From Clostridium sp. UBA3947 (GTDB taxonomy: Bacteria > Bacillota > Clostridia > Clostridiales > Clostridiaceae), in NCBI GenBank assembly GCA_002385545.1, contig DGDR01000038.1, forward strand, positions 1 to 64,000: 64,000 nt of DNA. Reading direction: 5' to 3'. Under the pieces are notes generated by a model. That model searched no databases. It worked only from the letters and a program-made list of their open reading frames with translations, and was not told the origin of the DNA. Below, one piece after another: positions 1 through 8,855 of the stretch. A program made the position numbers and the translations under genes. Numbering within the stretch: the stretch's first letter is position 1; the number at the start of each line of letters is the position of its first letter.

Positions 1-610
1 GTCCCAAAACATCCTTTAAAGCCTTAATACATGAATCTAAGTCCGCACTAAAAAGATCCAATGAGTTATACATATTATAATCATGAGCATAACTATGCAT
101 ACCTATAGCATGTCCTTTTTCTACAATTGTTTTTAAAATATCAGGATTTGTTTCTGCTTGTTTCCCTAAAACAAAAAAAGTGGCTTTAACCTGATAGTTA
201 TCTAAAATTTGAAGAATTTGAGGTGTTATATTTGTGGTTGGACCATCATCAAAGGTTAGAAACACATTCCTTACTCCATCCTTCTTATATATTTCCTCCA
301 CATTAACCTGATAGTTCATTGTTTCATTATTATTAGAATTTTCATCATTTTTCTTCTCTTCTTTATCTGTTAGGTTTTCATTTTCACCTACAAGAGGCTT
401 GTCTAAAATTTCCTCACTCTTTGAATCGCTAATTTGCGAATTTTGTCCAATAACCTCGTTATAAACTGGTTCCTTTTTATATACTATTCTATAATAAATA
501 GTTGTTCCTAGAATTAATCCTAAAGTGAAGCAAGACAATAAATAAATTAGCAAAATTCTTTTTCGTCTGTTAGGTCTAAATAACGGTTTATTAGTATTAG
601 TACTAAACAC
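1..610 (-). CDS. Polysaccharide deacetylase (NodB domain), C-terminus cut by window edge
   Basis: The gene runs off the left edge, so the C-terminal part is missing. I place the start at a GTG (608-610) preceded by AGGGGGATAAGCTT. The product has a basic N-terminus, one membrane segment (about residues 20-42), an acidic low-complexity linker rich in E, N and S, and then a NodB-type deacetylase domain. That domain shows the TFDDGP motif near residue 118 (catalytic Asp and metal-binding Asp) and HSYAH near residue 170 (the HxxxH-like metal ligands). Family members remove acetyl groups from peptidoglycan or other cell-wall glycans outside the membrane. The anchored topology fits an extracytoplasmic enzyme. 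The exact substrate (GlcNAc, MurNAc or another polymer) cannot be told. It is divergent from the LCP gene, another wall gene. Confidence 0.9.
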   Translation of the reverse strand, partial: MFSTNTNKPLFRPNRRKRILLIYLLSCFTLGLILGTTIYYRIVYKKEPVYNEVIGQNSQISDSKSEEILDKPLVGENENLTDKEEKKNDENSNNNETMNYQVNVEEIYKKDGVRNVFLTFDDGPTTNITPQILQILDNYQVKATFFVLGKQAETNPDILKTIVEKGHAIGMHSYAHDYNMYNSLDLFSADLDSCIKALKDVLG

Positions 611-796
611 AAGCTTATCCCCCTGATAAATACTATTCTTAGTCCCTACCTAAGGTCTACAATAATATTAAAGTACATATTATTATCTCCGTCAATAGCA
701 TTAAACCTTAAATACAAAACCTTATCTGCTTATAAAAGCATAGTTTTATGGTTAATACTATTATATAGACAATTTGTATATGGGAGGAATATCAAG

Positions 797-1789
797 ATGA
801 GAACTTCGCTCTCTAAAAAAATTTTTTTCGCTCTTTTTCTATTGTTACTTATCTTAATATGCGGATATTCCATTTATATTTATTTAGGCTTACAGAAAAT
901 CGAAAGGGTTGAAATACCTCAAGGCAAGGAAGAGCTAGGTATAAACTCAGTTCACGTAGAAAATTCCGATTCAGATATAAGAAATATAGCACTTTTTGGT
1001 ATAGACACTGGTAGACATAAATCAGACCCACCCCATTCAGATACAATTATCATTCTTACAATAGATAGGCTTCATAACAAACTAAAGATTTCCTCTATTT
1101 TAAGAGATTCTTATGTGTACATCGATGGCCATGGAAAATCAAAAATTACAGAAGCTTATACCTATGGCGGGCCTCTATTAGCAATTAAAACCCTAAACCA
1201 AAACTTCAACTTAGACATAAAGGAATATATAACGGTAGATTTTAAAGGCTTATCAAAGATTGTCGATGCTCTAGGAGGAATAGATATTGAATTAAAAAGA
1301 AATGAAATTAAAGAAATTAATAAATGGACAAAGGAGCTTGCACAATTACAAAATGTTAATGCCACGTATGTTACAAAAAGCGGTATTCAGCATTTAAACG
1401 GTATACAAGCGGTTGCCTATAGTCGTATAAGAAATTTAGGCTCAGGAGAATTTGAAAGAACAGCAAGGCAAAGAAAGGTATTATCAGCCTTATTTGATAA
1501 AATCAAGAAAATCGATATTACTAGTTTTACAAGCTTTGTGTGGAAGCTTACTCCTTACGTAAGCACTAATATATCAACTAACGATATTCTTGTTCTTGGT
1601 TCTTCTTTGTTGCTTTCTCCACCTCCACTAGAGCAAATGAGATTTCCAATAGATGGCTACTGTATGGGAACTATTATTTCAGGTACCTGGTATTTAACCA
1701 TGAAGCCTGATATAGAGACTACAGCAAATCATATTACCAATTATATCTATAATGACATTATGCCTGTGGCAAAGAAGCCCCTTTTTTAA
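797..1789 (+). CDS. LCP family (LytR-CpsA-Psr) cell-wall polymer ligase
   Basis: A 330-residue protein with a short basic N-terminus, one transmembrane segment (about residues 10-30) and an extracytoplasmic LCP domain. Visible family features are FGIDTG, the conserved Arg/Asp stretch SDTIIILTID, SSILRDSYV, and the late block AYSRIR followed by FERTARQRKVL, which carries the arginines that bind the polyprenyl pyrophosphate head group. LCP enzymes transfer teichoic acid or other anionic glycopolymers from lipid carriers to peptidoglycan; many are annotated as LytR transcription attenuators, which is probably wrong. Start ATG has a good GGGAGGA site. It is divergent from the polysaccharide deacetylase, and the 186-bp gap must hold both promoters. 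Which polymer it attaches is unknown. Confidence 0.92.
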   Translation: MRTSLSKKIFFALFLLLLILICGYSIYIYLGLQKIERVEIPQGKEELGINSVHVENSDSDIRNIALFGIDTGRHKSDPPHSDTIIILTIDRLHNKLKISSILRDSYVYIDGHGKSKITEAYTYGGPLLAIKTLNQNFNLDIKEYITVDFKGLSKIVDALGGIDIELKRNEIKEINKWTKELAQLQNVNATYVTKSGIQHLNGIQAVAYSRIRNLGSGEFERTARQRKVLSALFDKIKKIDITSFTSFVWKLTPYVSTNISTNDILVLGSSLLLSPPPLEQMRFPIDGYCMGTIISGTWYLTMKPDIETTANHITNYIYNDIMPVAKKPLF

Positions 1790-1824
1790 TTATTTCTTAG
1801 CTAAAAAAATACTTATACATAAAT

Positions 1825-1869
1825 ATCTGTTGCACATCTAGACAATGGTTGGTTGCAAAACAGATTTTG
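1825..1869 (+). terminator. Rho-independent terminator after the LCP gene
   Basis: Imperfect inverted repeat ATCTGTTGCA ... TGCAAAACAGAT (1825-1865) with a long loop, followed by a short T-rich tail. The arm contains the CTGTTGCA motif seen in several other terminators of this window. Confidence 0.6.
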
Positions 1870-1875
1870 ATTGTA

Positions 1876-1901
1876 AAATAAAGAGACCCTAATGGGTCTC
1901 T
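1876..1901 (-). terminator. Terminator of the ECF S-component gene
   Basis: Perfect stem AGAGACCC / GGGTCTCT with a 4-nt loop (1882-1901). On the minus strand it is followed by a T-rich run (TTTATTTTAC), just after the stop codon. Confidence 0.85.
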
Positions 1902-1905
1902 AAGC

Positions 1906-2514
1906 CTAATCTTGTCTACTTTTATTAATTTGATTAATTGAAAGAACAATAGGAGTTACAAGCAATATAGCTAATACAGCTTCTAATAGTCCATTTACAG
2001 CTCCCGCTCCAAAGAAAGCCTTCCCTGTTACACCTTTGGCCGAGATGTATCTTTCTAAGTATAATATGTAAATCATACCTAGAACTCCAACGGTGTTAGT
2101 TAGTGAACCAACAGCGGCTCCAATAGCAACCCCAATAGCATTTCCTATAGATCCCCCTATACGTTTACCAAGTTTTGAAATATACTTGTACACATAAAAT
2201 GGAACAATTCCTATCAAAATCCTTGGTAAAACCGATACTAAAGGATTATAAAATGCAAAGGACACTACAGTAGGATTGACAATATTTTGATAAATGCTAA
2301 ACAATCCAAAGATTAACCCTATAAAGGCTCCTGCTAAAGGTCCTAACAATATTGAGCCAATAATTACTGGTAGGTGCATAATAGTGAGTTTAAATGGTTG
2401 AATTGGGATAAATCCCAAACCGGAAAGTCCCATTACTATAGATATAGACGATAGTAATCCAACTTTCACCATCATGTTTGTGCTAATTCTTCTTGATGCA
2501 TTTTGATTTAACAT
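1906..2514 (-). CDS. ECF transporter S component, possibly pantothenate-type (PanT-like)
   Basis: A 202-residue, strongly hydrophobic protein with about six predicted membrane helices. The pattern after the N-terminus (PIQPFKLTIMHLPVIIG, then LLGPLAGAFIGLIFGL, then NPTVVSF) is typical of the substrate-binding S subunits of energy-coupling factor vitamin transporters (ECF_trnsprt/COG4684-like), which work with a shared EcfT and two EcfA ATPases encoded elsewhere. The family resemblance is good. The substrate is inferred from memory of PanT-like proteins and is weak; folate or another vitamin is possible. It is a single-gene unit with its own terminator and a structured 100-nt leader. Confidence 0.8.
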   Translation of the reverse strand: MLNQNASRRISTNMMVKVGLLSSISIVMGLSGLGFIPIQPFKLTIMHLPVIIGSILLGPLAGAFIGLIFGLFSIYQNIVNPTVVSFAFYNPLVSVLPRILIGIVPFYVYKYISKLGKRIGGSIGNAIGVAIGAAVGSLTNTVGVLGMIYILYLERYISAKGVTGKAFFGAGAVNGLLEAVLAILLVTPIVLSINQINKSRQD

Positions 2515-2650
2515 TTGATTCCTCCTCGCTCTTATTCCCTTTTGGGATATAAGTCGTATTTTTGATTGATAATTTTTTAACGTTCAGTTTCCCACTTATG
2601 TTTAGGAATACCGACAAGGTTTATTTTATCATGTCGACAGAATTTTTCAA
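2515..2650 (-). promoter_or_regulatory. Promoter and structured leader of the ECF S-component gene
   Basis: On the minus strand TTGAAA and TAAAAT (the latter at 2623-2628) are 16 bp apart, giving a leader of about 100 nt. The leader contains a hairpin at 2531-2553 (CTTATATCCC / GGGAATAAG) ending only a few bases before the GAGGAGG ribosome site, plus a possible TTCC/GGAA stem further upstream. A riboswitch is a reasonable guess for a vitamin transporter gene, but I do not recognise a known class. Confidence 0.4.
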
Positions 2651-2760
2651 TAGTAAATTTTATAGTAATAAGATTTAAGTAAAGGAAATATACTGTAAAA
2701 TGCAGCTCTAAGTAGAGTTTTAGCAGATTTGAAACTAAAAAATACATATGGGAGGTAGAT

Positions 2761-3867
2761 ATGAATAAGAATAATGGTTTTAAGCTAAAAAAGAAAGAAA
2801 CTATTTTATGTTTAATATTATTATTAATGCTTTTATATAGTACTCCCCTATTAAAAATTAAAATTAACAGATATAGGACTCTTAGCTCCCTCAAAGTACT
2901 TAGTCAGGACGGAGTATATCTTATGACCTATAAACTAGATTATAAATTGGACAATTACTTAAAGGTTGGCTCAGAGGATATTAAGGAATTATTTAATTTC
3001 ATAGATAAAACCACTGCTGTTCCCTTTACCAGCAATGATAGTACCGCAGTATATGCTCCAGAAATTAAAGATACTGCAACTTATTATGAGGCTGAAGAAT
3101 GTAGTGCCTTTTCTACCTTTGATAATAAGGGCTGTATGCTCTTTGCTAGAAACTTAGACTTAAAGGGAAAACATCCAGTACTTGCTCTCTATACTAATCC
3201 TTCACAAGGTTACTCTTCCATCTCCATAGTTGAACTCACCACCTTAGGCTTAACTAATGATAATGATAAGCTGCTTGTGTCTTTAAAGAGATACCAGGGA
3301 AGGTCTCCTTTATTACGGGCTCCCTATGTACCCCGAGATGGAATGAATGAAAAGGGTCTAGTAGTGGCTACTTTAAATGTACCTAATGAAAAAGTAGAAT
3401 ATGATAGCTCTAAACCTATATTAGGTCGGTGGCAGGTGCTTAGATTATTACTAGATAAGGCAGCTACCGTTGAAGAAGCTTTAGCACAAATGAAAAACTA
3501 TAATTGCTTCGATGGTTCTGTTCACTTCTTTATTGCTGATGCCTTGGGTAATTCTGTTGTAGTTGAGTATATAAGTGGTGAAATGAAAGTAATCAGTTCA
3601 GAGGAAAGCTTTCAAGTTGTCACAAATTTTTATTTATCTGATAAAGAAAGGCCAGGGAAAGGTAAGGAGAGATATAATACTGCTTATAATATGCTTAGCT
3701 CCAACAAAAGCAATATAGATGAGATAGCTGCTATGGATATCCTAAGAGCAGTAAAGGAAGATTCTACCGTATATTCTATAATATATAATCAAGGAACCGG
3801 TAATGTTTATCTAGCGTATAATGGTAACTATAATAGTGTTTATAAATTTAATATAAAATTAAAATAA
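2761..3867 (+). CDS. Membrane-anchored linear amide C-N hydrolase (choloylglycine hydrolase / C45-like Ntn hydrolase)
   Basis: A 368-residue protein with an N-terminal membrane segment (about residues 14-33) and an Ntn-hydrolase-like domain. ECSAFSTFDNKGCMLFARNLD, with Cys114 as the likely nucleophile, matches the start of linear amide hydrolases (penicillin V acylase, bile salt hydrolase, acid ceramidase and C45 families), where this Cys becomes the new N-terminus after processing. Later blocks RDGMNEKGLV and HFFIADALGNSVVVEY are also typical. The roughly 80 residues between the anchor and Cys114 would be a propeptide, as in the ceramidase-like branch. Substrate unknown; location outside the membrane is inferred. 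The start ATG has a GGGAGGT site. Confidence 0.85.
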   Translation: MNKNNGFKLKKKETILCLILLLMLLYSTPLLKIKINRYRTLSSLKVLSQDGVYLMTYKLDYKLDNYLKVGSEDIKELFNFIDKTTAVPFTSNDSTAVYAPEIKDTATYYEAEECSAFSTFDNKGCMLFARNLDLKGKHPVLALYTNPSQGYSSISIVELTTLGLTNDNDKLLVSLKRYQGRSPLLRAPYVPRDGMNEKGLVVATLNVPNEKVEYDSSKPILGRWQVLRLLLDKAATVEEALAQMKNYNCFDGSVHFFIADALGNSVVVEYISGEMKVISSEESFQVVTNFYLSDKERPGKGKERYNTAYNMLSSNKSNIDEIAAMDILRAVKEDSTVYSIIYNQGTGNVYLAYNGNYNSVYKFNIKLK

Positions 3868-3932
3868 GTGTTATATAACTTTTAGCCCCTGTCATATATT
3901 AACATATAATTATCTTATAGGAGGTCCTATTG

Positions 3933-4154
3933 ATGTATGGTGATGACTTAATTCAAGAAATGATTGAAGGCTTACAGCAAAATGGAGAAATCCGATTAAC
4001 TGACGGCATACGAGAAATAAGTATACAAGCCTATGAGGATGATGAATCCATCTATGTAAGCAATACTAATAAGGAATTTGATGATGCTGAGGAAGCAATT
4101 CAATGGGCTGTGGAGCAATTTGGAGGAATAGAAAATGTGGAAGAATGGGAGTAG
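3933..4154 (+). CDS. Small acidic hypothetical protein (73 aa)
   Basis: I use the ATG at 3933, which lies 7-8 bases after a TAGGAGG site; the TTG immediately before it is in frame but less likely. The product is very acidic (rich in D and E), has no membrane segment or cysteine, and reads like a small soluble alpha/beta protein (for example IREISIQAYEDDESIYV and DDAEEAIQWAVEQFGG). I do not recognise a family. It follows the amide hydrolase by 65 bp with no clear terminator between, so the two may be cotranscribed, and it is closed by a strong terminator. Confidence 0.75.
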   Translation: MYGDDLIQEMIEGLQQNGEIRLTDGIREISIQAYEDDESIYVSNTNKEFDDAEEAIQWAVEQFGGIENVEEWE

Positions 4155-4186
4155 TTTTTAGCAGCTATAAAAAATCATATATAACT

Positions 4187-4226
4187 AAGGCTTGTTCTTA
4201 GCAAACTAAGAACAAGCCTTTTGTTT
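4187..4226 (+). terminator. Strong terminator after the small acidic protein
   Basis: Perfect 15-bp stem AAGGCTTGTTCTTAG / CTAAGAACAAGCCTT with a CAAA loop, then TTGTTT. It lies between two convergent genes and may also act on the minus strand. Confidence 0.92.
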
Positions 4227-4229
4227 GAA

Positions 4230-4919
4230 TTATCTTCTATTTTTAAGTAGCTTTAAGAGGTATAGAAAAATATTTATAAAGTCAAGATATAAATTTAAAG
4301 CAGCAATAATTGCATACTTGTTTCTATATGTTTCGTCATAGGCGTAAGCACTTTGATGAAAATACTTAATCTTTTGCATATCATATGCTGTTAAACCACA
4401 GAATATTGCAATACCTAATAGAGCTATGAATCTGTTCATACCATTGAAGGCACTAGGTATTATTATATTTACAATTCCAATTAAGAGAAGACCTATTACT
4501 CCCATCATTAAAACTCTGCCTAAAACAGTCAAATCCTTCTTAGTAGTCATACCTATCATAGCTGAGCAGAAGAACATTAGTGAGCATAAACCAAAGGCTA
4601 CAGATACGGTACCAAGTCCATAAGAGTAAAATACAATACTTAAAGTAAAGCCGTTCAATAATGAATATACAAAGAACCAAGCTCTAGCAGCAGTAATGCT
4701 AAGTCTATCAATTCTTTTGCTTAGATACCATACCACCACCAATTCTAAAATCAATCCTACAAATATAAATGGTATTATTGATATCAATAATTTTTCATTA
4801 GTTGTGATAAAAAGCTGAGTTCCTACTGCCATAGCAAAGGTTACCAATAAACCTAAAGCCATAATTAGCAAGGTTTTAGTTATAAAATTACTTTCACTCT
4901 TTACATACAAATTTTCCAC
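4230..4919 (-). CDS. Bax inhibitor-1 family membrane protein (YetJ-like)
   Basis: A 229-residue protein of six to seven hydrophobic helices. The C-terminal region LTAYDMQKIKYF and the final helix LNLYLDFINIFLYLLKLL are typical of the BI-1/YccA/YetJ (UPF0005) family, including the conserved acidic residues (Asp in AYDMQ and in LYLDFIN) that in bacterial homologues form a pH-sensing pair controlling a Ca2+ leak. The start is a GTG (4917-4919) after AGAAGGTGATATT. Role in this organism is inferred only from the family. It lies downstream of yhaN on the same strand with an 84-bp AT-rich gap. Confidence 0.9.
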   Translation of the reverse strand: MENLYVKSESNFITKTLLIMALGLLVTFAMAVGTQLFITTNEKLLISIIPFIFVGLILELVVVWYLSKRIDRLSITAARAWFFVYSLLNGFTLSIVFYSYGLGTVSVAFGLCSLMFFCSAMIGMTTKKDLTVLGRVLMMGVIGLLLIGIVNIIIPSAFNGMNRFIALLGIAIFCGLTAYDMQKIKYFHQSAYAYDETYRNKYAIIAALNLYLDFINIFLYLLKLLKNRR

Positions 4920-5003
4920 AATATCACCTTCTTTTCAAAATTATAAAACTATTATAACATATAATCTCATATTAATAAACTTTGGTAGTAAAATTCTAGC
5001 AAA

Positions 5004-7628
5004 TCATTGAATCATATCTAAATTTATTGTCTCTTTTAATGGAAGCTTTCTACAAGTAAAAATCATAACTTGATGGTCCTTAGAATACTCTTGTAAAAAC
5101 TTCATAACATTATTTAGTCTATGCTCATCATACTGTATAAAGGTGTCATCCAAAAAAACCGGTATACTTTTCCCCTTAAATATTAAATTGCATAGGGCTA
5201 ACCGTAAGGAGAAGTAAACCTGATCAAAGGTACCACCGCTGAGAAAATCTAAGCATCTTAAGGATTCCTCATGCTGGACTTTTATTTCATAATTATTCAT
5301 AGGCGAAACCGTTACCTTATTATACTTGCCTGCTGTAACCTTAGCTAATATATTTGCAACTTCTGTATTTAGGCTAGGAATGAAATTGCTTTGTACCTCT
5401 TGGAAGGCCTCTTCTAATACATTGGAAGCTATGTCAGAAGCTTCATATAGTTTTTTTAGTTTTGCTATTTGCTCTCTACATTGCTCAAGCTCCTCCTCTA
5501 CTATCCAAAGCTCCCTCTTATTATTAAATCTAGTTTCTATTTTATGTTCTATATCCTTTTTAAATTCTTTGCCTACAGTAATCTCTCTATTTAGGCTCGC
5601 TATTTCTTCGTCTAAGCAATCTATAAGATTAGTAAGCCTTTTACTTTCCTCCTCTTGACTTATTCTTAGACTTTCTAGCACTTCTTTTACGTTCTCTATA
5701 AAGGTTTCATAATAAACTATATTATTATCTTTAGTGCTATCAAAGGTCTTGAATCTAGATAAATAATACTTAAGTTCCTTTTCTGCACTGGTTAAGGTTT
5801 CATATTTCTTTTCCATTTCATCTTTCTTATTCTTATATTGGTCCTGTAGCTTAAATACAGTAAATTGAATATCATTATATACCTTTAAGCCTTGGAAAAA
5901 GTCATCTAAGTCAGCACAATTACACTGGCTAAAGATTTTTAAAAAGTACTTTTCTATTTTATCTATAGCTTCCTCTGCTTTTATGGCTTTTAATTTTTCA
6001 AGCTGTTTTTCTTTCACTAAAATATTACCCTTAATTCCTTCTATGGTACTAATGGTGCTTCTACAACCGTCTAGCTTAGTCTTTAGGTCCATATAACTCT
6101 TAACCTGATATTTATTATATAAGTCCATCAGCTTCTGTTCTACTTCTTCCTTTTCTTTTAATATAAGCTCAATTTCCTCTGAAGCCTTTTTAGTCAATGC
6201 CAGTAGTTGACTATTTGCCTTTTTATATTGGCTATAGCCATATATTGCTGTTAATAGTCCTACTAGCCCAATAATAACTGCTGGCAAGCTCTTAGAAATT
6301 CCTCCATATATCATTGCCAAACTCATCAAAAAACCTGCTAACATCAAGAACCTAAAATTACTGCTCTTATCCTTTAAAATATCCCTTTTTATCTCCTTGT
6401 TATCCTTTAATTGCTCTGCCTCTATAGCATGGGACAGACTTTGCAACCTTTCCTCAAGCTTTATTAGATTATTTTCTTCCTCAGTAGTTATATCTATAAG
6501 TTTTCCATCCTCTTTGAGTTCATTGTTAAGATATGCTATACGTCCTTGAAGGGCTCTTACTTCATCCTGTAGCAAGGACTGCTGCTGAAGAATTCCCTCT
6601 AATTCCTTTTTTTCAACCGCTAAGGTATTAATCTTCCTTTCAATATTCTCTTCTAAACCTTGAAAACCTTCATAGTGCTTAAGTTCTGCTAGTTCTATAT
6701 CTAGCAATCCCTTTAGTTTATTCCCTTCCTCCTCTGAGGTTTTAAAAGCTTCATATCTTTCTTTATATATGACATAGACCTCTGTAGCCTTGTATATCAA
6801 TTCTTCTGCTTCCTTTATAGTTCCCTCAAAATATTTCTCTTTGAATTTTCTTTCTTCCTCACTAGGAAGGGAAGAATTTTTAAATTCATTCTTTCGTTTT
6901 AAGGCCTGTTCTAAATTATGCTCTAAAATTTGAATTTTATTCAAGGATTCTTGAAGATATTTGCTATCTTCTATGTTGCTTTGGTGTAAGGCTTCTAGCT
7001 CCTGCTGTTCAATTCTTAAAGTCATAATTTTATCTTCTAATATATCAAGCTTTCCTTGCTTTCTAGAACCCCTTAATGATTTTTTATAGTTTTCTAGGGC
7101 AATTCTTGCCTTATTATACGAAAGATCCTCTTGTCCACTCTCCTGTATATTTGAGAGTTTTTTCATGATTTCATCTTCCTTATCCATAGCAACCTTTGCA
7201 CCTAACTGCTTAATGAACAAGGTTTTTTCAAAGGCATCTTCCCCAAGACCAAATATCTCTTTTCCTGGCTGGTAATTATCCAAAAATACAGCCTCTTGAC
7301 CAGTAATAAAATTATAAATAGTTGTGTTATCCTCTTTTTTTAGAGTTCCGAAACTTCTGTCAATGACATATTCCTTTCCATTCTCATCTTGAAAGATCAG
7401 CTGTCCTCCAGCTCGGGTGTCATTCCAAGGAATAAATCTCTTCCGCTCGTTATCGGCAATAGCCCTCTTCTGTGAATTCATACCATAGAACATGGCCTTT
7501 AAAAAATGCTGTATAGTGCTCTTTCCTGACTCATTGCTTCCATATATAATATTGAGCCCATCTTGAAATTCCAAATTTAAATTTTTTAATTTTCCAAAGC
7601 TCTTAATATATATGCTCCTAATCTTCAT
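5004..7628 (-). CDS. yhaN: YhaN-like SMC/SbcC-type ATPase
   Basis: An 874-residue protein built like a Rad50/SbcC ATPase. Walker A is GSNESGKST (residues 30-38); the signature FLSGGTFDQVYFSLRLA and Walker B IPVFLDDTF are near the C-terminus; long coiled coils fill the middle. A hydrophobic hairpin (about residues 424-466) interrupts the coiled coil, a feature I recall for B. subtilis YhaN. It starts 11 bp inside the yhaO reading frame, so translation is coupled, and the two products probably form an SbcCD-like nuclease complex for DNA repair or end processing. Whether the hydrophobic hairpin places the complex at the membrane is open. Confidence 0.88.
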   Translation of the reverse strand: MKIRSIYIKSFGKLKNLNLEFQDGLNIIYGSNESGKSTIQHFLKAMFYGMNSQKRAIADNERKRFIPWNDTRAGGQLIFQDENGKEYVIDRSFGTLKKEDNTTIYNFITGQEAVFLDNYQPGKEIFGLGEDAFEKTLFIKQLGAKVAMDKEDEIMKKLSNIQESGQEDLSYNKARIALENYKKSLRGSRKQGKLDILEDKIMTLRIEQQELEALHQSNIEDSKYLQESLNKIQILEHNLEQALKRKNEFKNSSLPSEEERKFKEKYFEGTIKEAEELIYKATEVYVIYKERYEAFKTSEEEGNKLKGLLDIELAELKHYEGFQGLEENIERKINTLAVEKKELEGILQQQSLLQDEVRALQGRIAYLNNELKEDGKLIDITTEEENNLIKLEERLQSLSHAIEAEQLKDNKEIKRDILKDKSSNFRFLMLAGFLMSLAMIYGGISKSLPAVIIGLVGLLTAIYGYSQYKKANSQLLALTKKASEEIELILKEKEEVEQKLMDLYNKYQVKSYMDLKTKLDGCRSTISTIEGIKGNILVKEKQLEKLKAIKAEEAIDKIEKYFLKIFSQCNCADLDDFFQGLKVYNDIQFTVFKLQDQYKNKKDEMEKKYETLTSAEKELKYYLSRFKTFDSTKDNNIVYYETFIENVKEVLESLRISQEEESKRLTNLIDCLDEEIASLNREITVGKEFKKDIEHKIETRFNNKRELWIVEEELEQCREQIAKLKKLYEASDIASNVLEEAFQEVQSNFIPSLNTEVANILAKVTAGKYNKVTVSPMNNYEIKVQHEESLRCLDFLSGGTFDQVYFSLRLALCNLIFKGKSIPVFLDDTFIQYDEHRLNNVMKFLQEYSKDHQVMIFTCRKLPLKETINLDMIQ

Positions 7629-8787
7629 GGTTTCTCACCTGCCTATAGTCTAGGGCTTCCAAGCCTATTCTTAATGCTAGTCTTAGCTTATCTTCCTCTT
7701 CTTTACTTTTTGCTAAGCTTATCCTTTCCAGCATCTTCTTAACAAAGACTCCCTTAAGATTGAATTCTTCTGCCAAAGCATTGTAATCTATTTTTACTTC
7801 AGATAAATCTACAATTTTAGCATAATAGAAATTTTCCTGTAATTTTTCCTCCAACACTGACTTATTTATAATAAATTCTTCATCAATTTCTCCCTGTAGA
7901 ATTATTTTATATATGTCTCTTTTAATATTATCTAATATTTCAGCCTTATCCTGTCCTTCATCATGTAACCCAAGCTTTTTATTTATAGCTAAAATAATAT
8001 CATCATAATTTTCAGCTTCAGAAATATCTACCTCTAATACCTGTATACGTCTTTTGCAGATTTCTTGAAATTCTAATTTTGCATAACCCTTTCCGATTTC
8101 TCCTATAACTATGCCTTTAGGACCAAGCTCATCAAAACCTCTTCCTTCAGCACAACCTGAATAAGACCAATAGGTATTACCCTTGCGCTGGATTCCTGAA
8201 AATTGATGAATATGTCCTAAGGCTAAGTAATCCAATCCACTATTATAAATGTCTGACTCTGTGATGGGATTATAAGCAGAGCTGCCATTTCCCTGTATCA
8301 CATCTCCATGAAGCACCATAATATTAAGCTTTGCAGGGTCTTCTACGGTAAAGTTTCTTAGGAAACCTTCCCTTTCATAGCTACTGCCAAAGGATCTTCC
8401 ATATACCCTTAGGCCTAGTTCCTCTATCTCAACTTTTTCCATGTCAGTGCTAAAAATATGTACATTGTCCGGCCAGCTTACAGTCTTATAATAGCTATTG
8501 CTGTTTAATGGATCATGATTGCCAGCACTAATAAAAATATGAATAGGTTGTGCCTGCTCAAAAAGCCTTTTCATAGTACTTATGGTTTCATAGGTTACAG
8601 TGGAATTGTCAAAAATATCGCCAGCTATTAATATTAGCTGTACTCCTTCATCCTTAGCCAATCTGATTATATTAGTAAAGGTTTCTCTAAGATCTTCTTT
8701 TCTTTTTTCTGCCATGTCTTTTTCATATTCCTTAAAGGGAGTATCAAAATGAAAATCACTACAATGTATTATTTTTACTGTGTTCAT
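7618..8787 (-). CDS. yhaO: YhaO-like metallophosphoesterase, SbcD/Mre11-type exonuclease
   Basis: A calcineurin-like phosphoesterase with the metal-binding blocks in order: HCSDFHFD, GDIFDNS, SAGNHD, VLHGDV and LGHIH. This is the Mre11/SbcD layout, followed by a C-terminal capping region. I choose the ATG at 8785-8787 because it has a GGAGG site at the right distance and begins directly at MNTVKIIHCSDFHFD; an in-frame upstream start would add 20 residues with no family match. The end overlaps yhaN. The predicted job is the nuclease half of a YhaO-YhaN pair. About 389 residues, normal for the family. Confidence 0.9.
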   Translation of the reverse strand: MNTVKIIHCSDFHFDTPFKEYEKDMAEKRKEDLRETFTNIIRLAKDEGVQLILIAGDIFDNSTVTYETISTMKRLFEQAQPIHIFISAGNHDPLNSNSYYKTVSWPDNVHIFSTDMEKVEIEELGLRVYGRSFGSSYEREGFLRNFTVEDPAKLNIMVLHGDVIQGNGSSAYNPITESDIYNSGLDYLALGHIHQFSGIQRKGNTYWSYSGCAEGRGFDELGPKGIVIGEIGKGYAKLEFQEICKRRIQVLEVDISEAENYDDIILAINKKLGLHDEGQDKAEILDNIKRDIYKIILQGEIDEEFIINKSVLEEKLQENFYYAKIVDLSEVKIDYNALAEEFNLKGVFVKKMLERISLAKSKEEEDKLRLALRIGLEALDYRQVRNHED

Positions 8788-8855
8788 AAACGCCTCCAAA
8801 CCTAAAATTAATGAGGTACCAAAAGGCACCTCCTTAGCAGTTTGCATTTAATTAA

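Noticed and set aside
2577..2894. 105-residue frame on the minus strand across the promoter and start of the amide hydrolase
   Set aside because: Overlaps a clear gene on the other strand and the divergent promoters; composition like a shadow frame.
3930..3932. TTG start of the small acidic protein
   Set aside because: The ATG one codon later has better spacing to TAGGAGG.
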